This document shows, one piece after another, positions 8,688 to 17,665 of a DNA stretch of 64,000 bases. Location of the stretch: positions 124,001 through 188,000 of the forward strand of contig JALGSV010000001.1 in assembly GCA_029821755.1 (NCBI GenBank), written 5' to 3'. Each line of letters begins with the position of its first letter. Within the stretch, counting starts at the first letter, position 1. Origin of the DNA: Candidatus Zipacnadum vermilionense. Its GTDB lineage: Bacteria; Armatimonadota; Zipacnadia; Zipacnadales; Zipacnadaceae. The notes beneath the pieces were generated by a model, which ran no database searches, was not told where the DNA came from, and saw only the letters and a program-made list of their open reading frames with translations. The position numbers were made by a program, and so were the translations under genes.

Positions 8688-9794
8688 TCAAGCGAGGTAG
8701 CCGGCCAGAGCCGTGGCCAAATCACGGCCGAAAGCGCGGGCACTGTCGGGGGTGACCGGCGTGCCATGCGCCAGGGCGTAGGGAATCTCGAGGGTAGCCG
8801 CGAACCCGCCGGTGACCAGCGCAGAGGCCCAGGTGGTGGCGGTCTGTCCCTCCATGCCGGCGTTCCAGCCTTCGCCGTAGGCCAGGTCGCACGCCCCCGT
8901 GTAGACCAAGGGGCCCCGCTGGTGCTCGCGCAGGAGCCGAGCGAAGGCTTGTGCGCTCCGCCAGCCCGAGGGGTCCGGGGAGCCGACGAAGGAGATCTCC
9001 TCGTGGTCCGCGCCCCGCAGACAGGGGCAGTGCAAGTCCAGGTGCACTCGCAGTTTCCCGCTTGACCACGCCGGGACCAGCCGCTTGATCGCGGCGACGG
9101 TGAGGTAGAGGGGCGGCTGGTCCAGGTAGTCGCGGTTGTGGTCGTGAGGCCCGCGCGCCTTGCCCTGGTCACCTTGCTCGACGCCATCCTTATCTACGAA
9201 AGGTACGGCGAGGAACTCGACGTTGTCTCGCAGCCACGCCCCCTCCTCGGCCAGCGTCGCCTCCAGTAACCCCTCCAAGACGAAGCTCGCCATGCTCTCG
9301 CAGGCATGATGGCGGGCGGTAAGGAGTACGCGAGTGCGCGGCTCGCCGGTGAGACAGCCCGTACGGAGGACCTCGGCCTCCCGCCCGGACGCGGTCAGGC
9401 AGAGCGTCTCGCGGATCAGCGAAGCGCAGGACCTGTGCCGAATCAGGAAATCCTCAAGATTTGCCTGGAGGTAGGGAAAGGCCACTGCGAACCGGACCTC
9501 CAAGGCCTCTGGCGGAAAGCGGAAATGGAAACCGTTCCCGCTGATTGCCTCTGCCCCCAACCACTGCCAATTGCTCCCGCCATTCAGCGATACCACCGGC
9601 CCCAAGGCTCCGACGACGCACTCGGGCGTGTCGAAGGAGAAGGTCACAGAGCGTCCGGCTGCTCCCCGCACGCGGAAGTGCCAGTAGAACCACGGCTGGG
9701 TAGTATCCCGCAAGTCAGGCCGGAGCATGAGGGCATCCTCCGTCCTCGAAACCAGCAGGATATTGCCGCCGGGAAAGTCGCAGTCGATGGTCAT
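8688..9794 (-). CDS. M14-family zinc carboxypeptidase-like protein
   Basis: A protein of 368 residues with no signal peptide. The first ~125 residues form a beta-sandwich like the N-terminal domain of cytosolic carboxypeptidases (CCP/Nna1 type). The peptidase domain has the zinc motif H163-x-x-E166, the carboxylate-binding N-R-D (220-222), the third zinc ligand H255 in DLHCP, and a late glutamate at E336 (TLEIPY) in the place of the catalytic Glu. All key residues are therefore present. Bacterial CCP-like enzymes remove C-terminal residues from peptides or proteins; the target here is unknown. It is transcribed divergently from the exosortase operon. Confidence 0.8.
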   Translation of the reverse strand: MTIDCDFPGGNILLVSRTEDALMLRPDLRDTTQPWFYWHFRVRGAAGRSVTFSFDTPECVVGALGPVVSLNGGSNWQWLGAEAISGNGFHFRFPPEALEVRFAVAFPYLQANLEDFLIRHRSCASLIRETLCLTASGREAEVLRTGCLTGEPRTRVLLTARHHACESMASFVLEGLLEATLAEEGAWLRDNVEFLAVPFVDKDGVEQGDQGKARGPHDHNRDYLDQPPLYLTVAAIKRLVPAWSSGKLRVHLDLHCPCLRGADHEEISFVGSPDPSGWRSAQAFARLLREHQRGPLVYTGACDLAYGEGWNAGMEGQTATTWASALVTGGFAATLEIPYALAHGTPVTPDSARAFGRDLATALAGYLA

Positions 9795-9877
9795 GGGAAG
9801 TGGTGCTCTCGGTCGTGAGAGTGGGTCCTGGGGGTGGAGGTTCCCCAGCGCAGGCCAGGTTCCTCCCCGTCACATAG

Positions 9878-9907
9878 TTGACAGAAAGCTCGGAATCGGC
9901 TTATATA
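9878..9907 (+). promoter_or_regulatory. sigma70-type promoter of the exosortase-EpsI operon
   Basis: A perfect -35 TTGACA (9878-9883) is followed after 17 bases by TTATAT (9901-9906), or after 18 by TATATA (9902-9907). Transcription would start near 9914, leaving a leader of about 35 bases before the exosortase start. Confidence 0.75.
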
Positions 9908-9950
9908 TGGCCCAGCGGAGCAGAAGCGAGAACAGCAGCGCTCTGTGACC

Positions 9951-10823
9951 ATGACCACCGAAGCACCGGCACAACCTGAGGGGAAGGGGGGGGGGATCGG
10001 CGACTTACTACGCTTCTGGCAAGTCGGGCTGCTAGTGGCGCTCCTCGCCGTTGGCTTCTGGTCAGTGCTGCAGGGGCTTTACCAGCGCTGGGTCTTGGAC
10101 GAGCCCTCCGGCGGGGGCCCGCTGGTGCCAGTAGCGGCAGGGTACCTGGTCTGGCTAATGCGCGACAAGCTGGCGGCCATCCCGGCGGCGGGCGACAACC
10201 GCGGCCTGCCGGTGATGCTGCTGGGCGTGCTGGTCTTCTGGGCCGGCAAATGGACCGATATCTTCCTCCCGCAGGGCCTGGCTTTGCTCGTGGTCGGCTG
10301 GGGGATGGTGCTGTGGCTGGGCGGGGCCAGATGGGCGCGCTTACTGGCCTTTCCCTTCGGCTTTCTCTTCTTCATGCTCCCCTTGCCACTTATCGGGCCG
10401 GTCACCGTGCCCGTGCAGGTGGTCCTGACCGCCATCGCCGGCGGCCTTACCCGAGCGATGGGCATTCCCCTGGAGATCCACGGCACGCAGATCGTGATGG
10501 CGGGTCAACTGATCACCGTCGATCCGGGCTGCGCCGGGATGCGGTTCCTACTGACGCTGGTAGCGGCCGCCTTCTTCGTGGCGTACCTGACCGATACCAC
10601 GACGGCCCGGCGAGCCCTCCTGGTGGCGCTGTCGGTGCCCCTGGCACTGGTGATCAATTTGATGCGGATTGAGCTGTCCGTGCTGATGGGCAAGGCCTTC
10701 GGTCTGGCGGCGGCGCGGGGCGTGTCACATTCCGGCACCGGTATCGTGGTGTTTGCTCTCGGCGTCATCTGTCTGGCCTACATGACGAGGTGGATATGCG
10801 CAACCAAAACTGGCGATGGCTAG
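9951..10823 (+). CDS. xrt: exosortase (PEP-CTERM-specific membrane transpeptidase)
   Basis: An integral membrane protein of about 290 residues with roughly eight hydrophobic segments. Counting from GTG 9945, the putative catalytic Cys is C196 in DPGCAGMR, the conserved Arg is R241 in NLMRIELSV, and the His is H262 in SHSGTGIV; these are the three invariant exosortase residues. The usual A-C-S-G-L-R around the cysteine is here G-C-A-G-M-R, a divergent subtype. Exosortases are thought to cleave at PEP-CTERM signals and pass proteins to the cell surface. ATG 9951 is preferred over GTG 9945, but neither has a strong ribosome site. It overlaps the EpsI gene. Likely substrates are the two PEP-CTERM proteins at 54.6-55.9 kb. 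Confidence 0.88.
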   Translation: MTTEAPAQPEGKGGGIGDLLRFWQVGLLVALLAVGFWSVLQGLYQRWVLDEPSGGGPLVPVAAGYLVWLMRDKLAAIPAAGDNRGLPVMLLGVLVFWAGKWTDIFLPQGLALLVVGWGMVLWLGGARWARLLAFPFGFLFFMLPLPLIGPVTVPVQVVLTAIAGGLTRAMGIPLEIHGTQIVMAGQLITVDPGCAGMRFLLTLVAAAFFVAYLTDTTTARRALLVALSVPLALVINLMRIELSVLMGKAFGLAAARGVSHSGTGIVVFALGVICLAYMTRWICATKTGDG

Positions 10824-11428
10824 TGGCGTTCTGCCTGCCGTTGGCGATGGCGACCAGCGGCCAGTACCTGTTCGCAGTCGGGGCAACCTCGGGCGGCCAA
10901 GTCGACACGGCGGTAGTGCCGCTGCGCCTAGGGGACTGGCAGGGAACCGAAATCCCCGTATCGGCCGAGGAACTGGCGCGACTGGACCGCGATGCGGAAT
11001 TGCGGCGGCTTTACACCAACAGCGCCGGCGAGACGCTGTCCATCGCCGTGGTGTACAGCAGCAAATGGAAGGGGTTGCACTCCGCGGAAAGCTGCCTGAC
11101 CGGCGGGGGATGGGACATCGTCAAGCAGTACAAGCTCGCGCTGGGGGCAGACGACCAGGAGAGCCCGGGCACGGTACTGCTAGCCCGCGACAAGCGGGGG
11201 CAGCAGATGGTCGAGTACTACATGTTCGTCAACCGCCAGGGAGTCACCGCCGACTGGATTGAGCAGTTCCTGATGTTAATCAAGAACCGGGGCCGGGGAG
11301 ACATGGCGTGTCACTTCATCCTCACCCAAAGAGTGAGAGAGGGCAGTACCCCGGAGGCCAGTGCGGAAGCGCTCCGTAGCTTCGCCCGCGAGATGCTGCC
11401 CTACGTGCAGCGGTCGCTGGGTGCCTAA
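10796..11428 (+). CDS. epsI: EpsI family exosortase-associated protein
   Basis: A protein of 210 residues with one N-terminal membrane anchor (about residues 7-29) and an exported domain of the EpsI/DUF3485 type. The family motif H-S-x-E-x-C appears as HSAESC (95-100), followed by G-G-G-W. EpsI-type proteins occur fused to or directly after exosortases in exopolysaccharide loci; their exact biochemical role is not settled. It overlaps the exosortase gene by 28 bases and has GAGG about five bases before ATG 10796, so it is co-translated with exosortase. A GTG six bases earlier is an alternative start. Confidence 0.88.
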   Translation: MRNQNWRWLVAFCLPLAMATSGQYLFAVGATSGGQVDTAVVPLRLGDWQGTEIPVSAEELARLDRDAELRRLYTNSAGETLSIAVVYSSKWKGLHSAESCLTGGGWDIVKQYKLALGADDQESPGTVLLARDKRGQQMVEYYMFVNRQGVTADWIEQFLMLIKNRGRGDMACHFILTQRVREGSTPEASAEALRSFAREMLPYVQRSLGA

Positions 11429-11561
11429 GGCAATCCCGGCCCCCCATCCCCTACGCTCCACGAGTATCCGCAGTGGCCCGGGCAGCGCCGAGAAGTAGTT
11501 GCGGGGTACGTAGTTCCCCCGTGATTTCCTGCAGAGGGGCATAGGTATTGCGTCGAGCAGG

Positions 11562-11590
11562 TTGATATAAGCGCTCTTTCAGTCTATAAT
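11562..11590 (+). promoter_or_regulatory. strong sigma70-type promoter of the polysaccharide locus
   Basis: TTGATA (11562-11567), a 17-base spacer and a perfect TATAAT (11585-11590). Transcription would start near 11597, giving a leader of about 217 bases before the first start codon at 11814. It is the only consensus-quality promoter seen before the long plus-strand gene train. Confidence 0.78.
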
Positions 11591-11700
11591 GCAGCACAAT
11601 GGTATGAGCGTTTCGCCCGGGGGCGGGCGCAGCGTAGGCTTGTGCCGCTTACGCACCTATCAGGTGATGGTTTGGGGGAAGGCAGGCATGTGCCGCCGCG

Positions 11701-11726
11701 CCGAGCGGACCACGGATTCCGCTCGG
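11701..11726 (+). promoter_or_regulatory. hairpin in the leader of the polysaccharide operon
   Basis: CCGAGCGGA (11701-11709) pairs perfectly with TCCGCTCGG (11718-11726) across an 8-base loop. It is not followed by a T-run, so it is not a simple terminator. It may be part of a structured leader or a protein-binding site. Confidence 0.45.
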
Positions 11727-11813
11727 ACTGGCTGAACGAATCCCGGGGGGATCCTGAGGCGGATGCACCGGCAGATTCTGCCGGCACAATCGCCGGAAGA
11801 GAGGGTAGAGAGG

Positions 11814-13790
11814 ATGTCCGGGCCCGTTCTCGCACAAGATGCACCTGAACCAGGCAGCAACGGTAGCCGCCGCACCGGCGTGGGCAGGCGTTTGTACGAC
11901 CTGATCTTCTCTCTGCTTTCCCGACTGGAGAACAGGGTAGATAGGGAAGCGCACGACCTGCTCAAGGTTCTCTTTGACGTGGTCCTGATTGCGCTGGCGG
12001 CCCTGTGGAGTTGGACGGTGGTTCTGGGGCGGGAAGTCACCGCGAGCAACGCGGCGTGGTTCGTGCTGATGGACTTAGTGGCGCGCCTGCCCGTTTACCG
12101 GTTGCTGGGGATCTGGCGCTATTCGTGGAAACAAGTTTCGCCGCAGGATATACTCCAACTGGGCTTGAGCGCGGTCGCGGCCATGCCGCTCCTAGCGGCG
12201 GTGCTGTACGTTCCGGTGTACTTGGGCCGGCATTTTCTGCTTCCCGAACTAGGGCGGCCGTCGATCCTGCTGCTGACGGAGCCGGTATTCTACGTCCTGT
12301 TCCTGGGTAGCATAAGGCTGCTGGTGCGGATGTACCAGACAGCCCAGCAGGACGCGGACAGCCGCACCCCGGTCCTGGTGGTCGGCGCCGGGGCGACGGG
12401 GGCGGCCCTGGGCTACATGCTGGAGCAGCCCGGCCACGAGTACACGGTGGCGGGGTATCTGGACGACCAGCCGCGCAGCCGGGGCCGGCGGATCCGGGGC
12501 AAGCCGGTGCTGGGGTCGGTCGCCGAGGCCCGCGAGTGGGCGGCGCGAACGGGAGCGCAGGCCATCATCATCGCCACGCCCAGCCTCGGGCCGGAGCGGC
12601 TGCGCGAACTACTGGTGGTCCTGGAATCGACCGGGTTGCCCATCCGGACTGTGCCGCCGATGGAGCGGGTCCTAACCCGACAGGCGAGCATCGACGACCT
12701 GCGGGACTTGCGGATGGAGGACCTGCTGCCCCGGGAGACGGTGCATCTGGACCGGGACGCCATCTGCGGGTACCTCCGCGGCAAGACCGTGCTGGTTACC
12801 GGCGGGGGCGGATCAATCGGGAGACAGTTGTGCAAGCAGGTCATCGAGGCCGGAGCGAGCCGAGTCTTGGTCCTGGGACGCGGCGAGAACAGCGTTTTTG
12901 AGGCAGTCCTGGAGCTGCAGGAACTGGCATCCGGACGCGAGATCGTCCCGATCATCTGCTGCATTCGGGACCGGGAGGCGCTCGAGGGAGTCTTTGCGAC
13001 GCACGCGCCTCAGGTCGTGTTCCACGCGGCCGCGCATAAACATGTGCCGCTGATGGAGACGTACCCGGCCGAGGCGATCAAGAACAACGTGGTGGGGACG
13101 CTGAACCTGGTGGAATTGGCGGTGCAGTATGGGGCCGAGCGCCTCGTGCTGGTCTCGACCGACAAAGCCGTGAATCCCGTGAGTATCATGGGGGCGAGCA
13201 AGCGGGTGGCGGAGCAGATCGTGCGCGCCTACGCCGAGGAGACCGGGGCTAACATGGTGAGCGTGCGATTTGGCAACGTGCTGGGGAGCCGCGGGAGCGT
13301 CGTGCCGATCATGACCCGGCAGATCCGACGGCGGCAGCAGGTGACGATCACCGATCCGGAGATGGTGCGCTACTTCATGACCATCCCGGAGGCGGTGCAG
13401 TTGATCCTCCAGGCGGGGGCTACCGACGGGAATGGGGAAGCCTACATCCTGAAGATGGGGCATCCTGTGCGGATCATGGACTTGGCCTGCGACCTGATCC
13501 GGCTGGCGGGGCTGACGCCGAATGTCGATGTGCCACTCAAGATCATCGGCTGCCGGCCTGGAGAGAAGCTCAAGGAAGAACTGTTCACCGGCGCGGAGAA
13601 CGAGTGGGTCCAGTCAGGCGAGCATTTCTACGTCGTACCGGGCCGCTGCGTGAGTCTGGAGCACCTGCTGTTGCAGGTCGAGCAACTCCGCCAGGCGGCG
13701 GACAGGGAGGACCGCGAGACAATAGTACGGCTTCTACAGGACATGATTCCGGACTACATTCCCTCGGGGGCAGCAGTGCCGGCGAGATGA
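11814..13790 (+). CDS. CapD/FlaA1-type membrane-bound NDP-sugar 4,6-dehydratase
   Basis: A protein of 658 residues. Four hydrophobic helices (about 40-170) are followed by a CoA-binding-like Rossmann domain (VLVVGAGATG) and an extended SDR domain with TGGGGSIG near residue 330. The active-site segment reads S448-T-D-K, then M459-G-A-S-K463: Met replaces the usual Tyr, which is normal for this dehydratase family (WbpM, PglF, FlaA1). The family converts UDP-GlcNAc-type sugars to 4-keto-6-deoxy forms, the first step to bacillosamine or fucosamine-like sugars. I prefer ATG 11814, preceded by GAGAGGG, over ATG 11763. It opens the polysaccharide locus. Confidence 0.88.
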   Translation: MSGPVLAQDAPEPGSNGSRRTGVGRRLYDLIFSLLSRLENRVDREAHDLLKVLFDVVLIALAALWSWTVVLGREVTASNAAWFVLMDLVARLPVYRLLGIWRYSWKQVSPQDILQLGLSAVAAMPLLAAVLYVPVYLGRHFLLPELGRPSILLLTEPVFYVLFLGSIRLLVRMYQTAQQDADSRTPVLVVGAGATGAALGYMLEQPGHEYTVAGYLDDQPRSRGRRIRGKPVLGSVAEAREWAARTGAQAIIIATPSLGPERLRELLVVLESTGLPIRTVPPMERVLTRQASIDDLRDLRMEDLLPRETVHLDRDAICGYLRGKTVLVTGGGGSIGRQLCKQVIEAGASRVLVLGRGENSVFEAVLELQELASGREIVPIICCIRDREALEGVFATHAPQVVFHAAAHKHVPLMETYPAEAIKNNVVGTLNLVELAVQYGAERLVLVSTDKAVNPVSIMGASKRVAEQIVRAYAEETGANMVSVRFGNVLGSRGSVVPIMTRQIRRRQQVTITDPEMVRYFMTIPEAVQLILQAGATDGNGEAYILKMGHPVRIMDLACDLIRLAGLTPNVDVPLKIIGCRPGEKLKEELFTGAENEWVQSGEHFYVVPGRCVSLEHLLLQVEQLRQAADREDRETIVRLLQDMIPDYIPSGAAVPAR

Positions 13791-13846
13791 CCTGGAATGG
13801 GGGGGCTACGGTCGCCGCAGACTAACCAGGGAGGCAGCAGCAGCAA

Positions 13847-15493
13847 ATGCAGACGACCACGCGGACGTGGCTCGGCCTACTGTTCGGCATCCTCGCTATG
13901 CTGACAGTCAGCCTAGCTGCAGCAGAAACTGTCGACGACTACATCCTGGGCCCGGGTGACGAGATTGCTGTCACGGTCTTCGAGCACCCGGAGTTGAGCC
14001 TGACTCGGGTGGTTATCCGTCCGGACGGGCTGATTACCCATCCTTTCCTGGGTGCGATAAAGGTAGCTGGGCAGACGCCCACGCAATTGGCTGGGCGCCT
14101 TACCCAGGAGCTGAAGAAAGAACTCCGCGCGCCGCTGGTCACCGTGAGCGTGCTGCAGATGGCCGGAGGCATGGTCTACGTAAGAGGCGAGGTGACCGCC
14201 CCCGGGGCCTTCCCCACCCTAACTCCCCTGACCGTGGCCCGCGCTATCAACCTCGCGCTGGGCCTGACCCCCAAAGCAAGCCGCCGCGAAGCCTACATCA
14301 TCGGGCCCCAGGGCGATACCCGCAAGGTGGACCTGACGGTGGCCATGGGCGAGCGCGCCGCCGAGTTCATGCTCGTCCCCTCTGAGACCCTCGTTGTCCC
14401 TCCCGTAGAAGTGAAAGCCATTACCATCGTCGGCGAGGTCGGTAAGCCGGGCAAGTACGGATTGACCGCCCCGGACGATACGCTGCTCGACGCGCTACTG
14501 GGGTGTGGCTGGGTCACCCCGAGCGCCGACCGTCAGTACGCGTTGCTGGTGCGCGATGGGGACGAGGCGCAGCGGGTGACGATCGCTCCCCTCCTCCAGT
14601 ACCAACCGGGAGCGGTGGGCCCACACCTGGAATCGGGCGACATGCTGGTCTTCCCCAGAGCGATCAACTACGTAACGGTCTGGGGGGCCGTGGTCAAGCC
14701 AGGCAAGATCATGCTGGGCCTCGACGAGGAGAAGGTGAGCGATCTGATGGTGGCGGCTGGAGGCTTCACGGATTCCGCGAACAGGGAGACCGCGAGTCTA
14801 GTACGAGCTAACGGCGAATCGGTGACGGTTGACCTGAAGCAAGCGTTGGAGACCCCGCTGGCCGAGGCTAACCTGGCAGTGCAAGCGGGCGACACGCTGC
14901 TAGTCGCGAGCCGGCGCAACGAGGTCACCCTGGTGGGAGCAGTGGGCAACCCGGGATCGTACCCCTTTACAGATGACGAGAAGTTGCTGGACCTGCTCAC
15001 CCAAGGCGGCGGGATAGCGCGTAACGGGGACCTGGACAACGTGGCTCTGCTGCGTGCTGGCGAGCCGCCCGTGACGGTCAGCGTGAGGGGACTGTTCGAG
15101 AGCGGGGACATGACCAATAACCTGGCCCTTAGGGTCGGGGACACGGTGGTTGTCCCCGAGGTGAAGCGAGAGCTGTACGTCTTCGGGTGGGTGTTGACCC
15201 CGGGCAAGTTCGAGTTCGAGGAAGGCGATCGGCTGATAGATATCATGGCGCGCGTAGGCTATGATAAGGCTTCCGCCGCCCCCTGGAAGACAGCGTTAAT
15301 CCGCCGCAAGGGAGTCGATGTTGACGTCTACGTGGTGGACATGGAGAAGATCATCCGCGGGCAGGCCCCCGACAAGAACTACCTGATCGAGAACGGGGAT
15401 GTGATCATCGTGCCCAAGCGCACGGGCATGAACTGGCGGGAGTGGGTGCAGCAGCTGTTCTTCGTTGTCGGCGCAGTGCGGATCTTTCAGTAG
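13847..15493 (+). CDS. Wza/GumB-like polysaccharide export protein with multiple SLBB domains
   Basis: A protein of 548 residues. A signal peptide (about 1-26) precedes the Poly_export domain (YILGPGDEIAVTVFEHPELS, about 32-105). It is followed by about five SLBB repeats, each recognisable by V-x-G-x-V-x-x-P-G (VRGEVTAPGAF, IVGEVGKPGKY, VWGAVVKPGKI, LVGAVGNPGSY, VFGWVLTPGKF). There is no lipobox cysteine. The C terminus ends in a hydrophobic stretch (QQLFFVVGAVRIF) that could form the membrane-spanning helix known from Wza. Such proteins form the outer envelope channel for exported polysaccharide. It lies directly before the Wzz/BY-kinase gene, the standard partner. Confidence 0.88.
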   Translation: MQTTTRTWLGLLFGILAMLTVSLAAAETVDDYILGPGDEIAVTVFEHPELSLTRVVIRPDGLITHPFLGAIKVAGQTPTQLAGRLTQELKKELRAPLVTVSVLQMAGGMVYVRGEVTAPGAFPTLTPLTVARAINLALGLTPKASRREAYIIGPQGDTRKVDLTVAMGERAAEFMLVPSETLVVPPVEVKAITIVGEVGKPGKYGLTAPDDTLLDALLGCGWVTPSADRQYALLVRDGDEAQRVTIAPLLQYQPGAVGPHLESGDMLVFPRAINYVTVWGAVVKPGKIMLGLDEEKVSDLMVAAGGFTDSANRETASLVRANGESVTVDLKQALETPLAEANLAVQAGDTLLVASRRNEVTLVGAVGNPGSYPFTDDEKLLDLLTQGGGIARNGDLDNVALLRAGEPPVTVSVRGLFESGDMTNNLALRVGDTVVVPEVKRELYVFGWVLTPGKFEFEEGDRLIDIMARVGYDKASAAPWKTALIRRKGVDVDVYVVDMEKIIRGQAPDKNYLIENGDVIIVPKRTGMNWREWVQQLFFVVGAVRIFQ

Positions 15494-15535
15494 CGCTAGT
15501 CGCAGCTAACATCGCAGCCAGGAGGGACGCGGAAC

Positions 15536-17665
15536 GTGCTCGAGAAACGCGAACAAGAGCTTGATATACGCGACTACCTGACCATTCTGGGTAGGCGCCA
15601 GTGGCTCATCGTTCTTACGGTGGTCACTGTCGTCCTTGCGACCATCTCCTACACGCTGACCCAGCCCGATCTGTTCTCGGCCGAGTCCCGTGTGCTGCTG
15701 CGCTCCCCCTACATGCCCTACGCGGGCGAGACCGGCGGGATGATGTCTCTGGGGGTTGGCAACCTAAGCCAGACCTACGACATCGACACCGAGATTGAGC
15801 GCATAAAGAACCCGGAGTTGATCAAGGAGACGCGCGAGCGGTTGCCGGGACGGTTGCGGAATTCGCCGCTCACCCGGTTGGTGGTGCGCCAGATCGGCAA
15901 GACGGCGATTATCGGCATCACCATCGAATCGCCCAGCAATCGTTTCGCCGCCCAGATGTCGCAGGAGCTGGCGGCGGCGTACATCGAGCACACCCGTCGC
16001 ATGCGCCAAATGGCCACCGAGCAAGCGCTCAAGTACGTAACGGAACAAGCACAGCAAGCCAAGGGAGATCTGGACAAGGCCGAGCAGGAACTCAGCGCCT
16101 TCAAGCGCGCGGAGGGGATTGTGGATATTGCCTCGGCCAGCGGACGCGTGGCCACGCGGTACGAGTCCATGACGAACGCAATAGAGAAGGGGCGGAGCGA
16201 GATCCGCATTCTCAACACGCAACTGGTGGCCGTGGAGGCGCAGAGGAAGGCGATTGACCCCCGCCGGACCGCGGAGTTGACGGCTGCCTCGGACTCCAGC
16301 ATCGGGCAGATCAAGCAGCAGTTACAGCAACTGATGACGCAGCGCCTGACGCTTCTGAAGGACTACACCGAGACGAGCCGGACGGTGCGGGGGATGGACG
16401 CTCAAATCGCCAGCATGCGAGAGCAACTCCATCAAGCGTTGAGCGAGGTCTCCTACGCGGAGCTGGAGCGGGTCAACCCCGAGCTGGTGGAACTGCGCAG
16501 GCGCCGAGCCGAGCTGGAGACGGCGCGCCTTACGGCCCAGGCTAGTGTGGCCGCCGCCTCCTCCCTCCTGGCCCAGACGCAAGGGGAAATGCAGGCCTTG
16601 CCTGATAAACAGGTACGGTACGCGCAGGTCGAGCGGCAATTGAGGGTCGCCGAGAACGCCTACAATGACCTGCTCGCCCAAGCGCAGGTTCTGCGCATCC
16701 AGCAGGCCGCCGCGGTTGCCAGCGCGTTCGTCCTCACTCGGGCGGACGTGCCCAGGGAGCGGATCTCCCCCCAGCCGCAGAAGAACATGATCACCGGCAC
16801 GCTGGTGGGTCTGTTCCTGGGACTGGTCGTCGCCCTGATCGCCGACCGCCTCGACGACACCTTCCGCAATCCCAAGGAACTGGAGCGCCTGCTGAAGCTC
16901 CCGGTTCTGGGCTTGGTGCGGATGAAGGAAGAGGGGACGCCGATCATCCTGACCGACGAGGATGAGCGTTCGCCGTACGCGGAGGCCTTCCGCACCCTGC
17001 GCGCCAACATGCGCTTCAGCTCCGTGAACGGGCCGGCCCGCACGCTGCTCGTGACCAGTGCCGCGGCAGGTGAGGGCAAATCCACCTGCGTGGCCAACCT
17101 CGGCATCGAGTCGGCGCGCGCCGGGCAGCGGGTGATCATGGTGGACACGGACATGCGCCGGCCGGCCCTGCACACGTACTTCGACTTGGAGAGCGACCGA
17201 GGTGTCTCCAACGTGCTGGTGGGGGACCTGTCGCCGGAGGAGGCCCTTGTGGATACCTCGGTGCCCGGCCTGCGTCTCCTGCCGGCCGGCGCCCAGCCTC
17301 CGAATCCGGTGGTGTTGCTCGAGTCCGAGGCCATGCAGAACCTGATAGGGCGAGTCAGTGCCATGGCCGACTTGGTCATCTTCGATTCCCCCCCGGTGCT
17401 GATCGCCGCGGACTCCCAGTTGCTGGCCAGCTTTCTCGACACCACGTTTATCGTCATTGAGACGCGGAGTACTCGGCGGGAGATGGCGCAGCGAGCCCTG
17501 GAACTCCTGCGCCGGGCCAACGCTCAAGTGATAGGCATTGCCATCAACAAGGCGCGGCAGCGGGAGCAGGGGCACTACTACTACTATTACTACAACTACT
17601 ATTACTACAATGGGCACAGCAACAAGGGGAAGAACGGGCACAGCGGGGCGAACGGCAGTAAATGA
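15536..17665 (+). CDS. Wzc-like polysaccharide co-polymerase with BY-kinase domain
   Basis: A protein of 709 residues. The Wzz domain starts with a membrane helix (about 25-45), continues through a long coiled-coil (about 160-390) and ends in a second helix (about 417-437). The cytoplasmic BY-kinase domain has Walker A SAAAGEGKST (about 505-515), Walker A' VDTDMRRP and Walker B VIFDSPPVL. The tail carries a dense tyrosine cluster (ten Tyr in about 12 residues) followed by a Gly/Lys/Asn-rich end; this is the autophosphorylation region. Together with the SLBB export protein it would control chain length and export. Start is GTG 15536 with GGAGG ten bases upstream. It overlaps the next gene by ATGA. 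Confidence 0.9.
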   Translation: MLEKREQELDIRDYLTILGRRQWLIVLTVVTVVLATISYTLTQPDLFSAESRVLLRSPYMPYAGETGGMMSLGVGNLSQTYDIDTEIERIKNPELIKETRERLPGRLRNSPLTRLVVRQIGKTAIIGITIESPSNRFAAQMSQELAAAYIEHTRRMRQMATEQALKYVTEQAQQAKGDLDKAEQELSAFKRAEGIVDIASASGRVATRYESMTNAIEKGRSEIRILNTQLVAVEAQRKAIDPRRTAELTAASDSSIGQIKQQLQQLMTQRLTLLKDYTETSRTVRGMDAQIASMREQLHQALSEVSYAELERVNPELVELRRRRAELETARLTAQASVAAASSLLAQTQGEMQALPDKQVRYAQVERQLRVAENAYNDLLAQAQVLRIQQAAAVASAFVLTRADVPRERISPQPQKNMITGTLVGLFLGLVVALIADRLDDTFRNPKELERLLKLPVLGLVRMKEEGTPIILTDEDERSPYAEAFRTLRANMRFSSVNGPARTLLVTSAAAGEGKSTCVANLGIESARAGQRVIMVDTDMRRPALHTYFDLESDRGVSNVLVGDLSPEEALVDTSVPGLRLLPAGAQPPNPVVLLESEAMQNLIGRVSAMADLVIFDSPPVLIAADSQLLASFLDTTFIVIETRSTRREMAQRALELLRRANAQVIGIAINKARQREQGHYYYYYYNYYYYNGHSNKGKNGHSGANGSK

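Larger units (their letters stand above)
11429..11813 (+). other. 385-base intergenic region: promoter plus long structured leader
   Basis: No convincing gene is present. It holds a consensus promoter at 11562-11590 and then about 215 bases of predicted 5' leader with several inverted pairs, notably 11701-9 with 11718-26 and the small ACCT-ATC-AGGT hairpin at 11655-11665. I could not match it to a riboswitch class I know (GEMM, ydaO, TPP, cobalamin compared by motif). Confidence 0.55.

Noticed and set aside
11590-11813. known riboswitch in the polysaccharide leader
   Set aside because: Compared by motif with GEMM, ydaO, TPP and cobalamin classes; short similar strings (GCGTAGG, GGGGGAA) occur, but not in the right arrangement.
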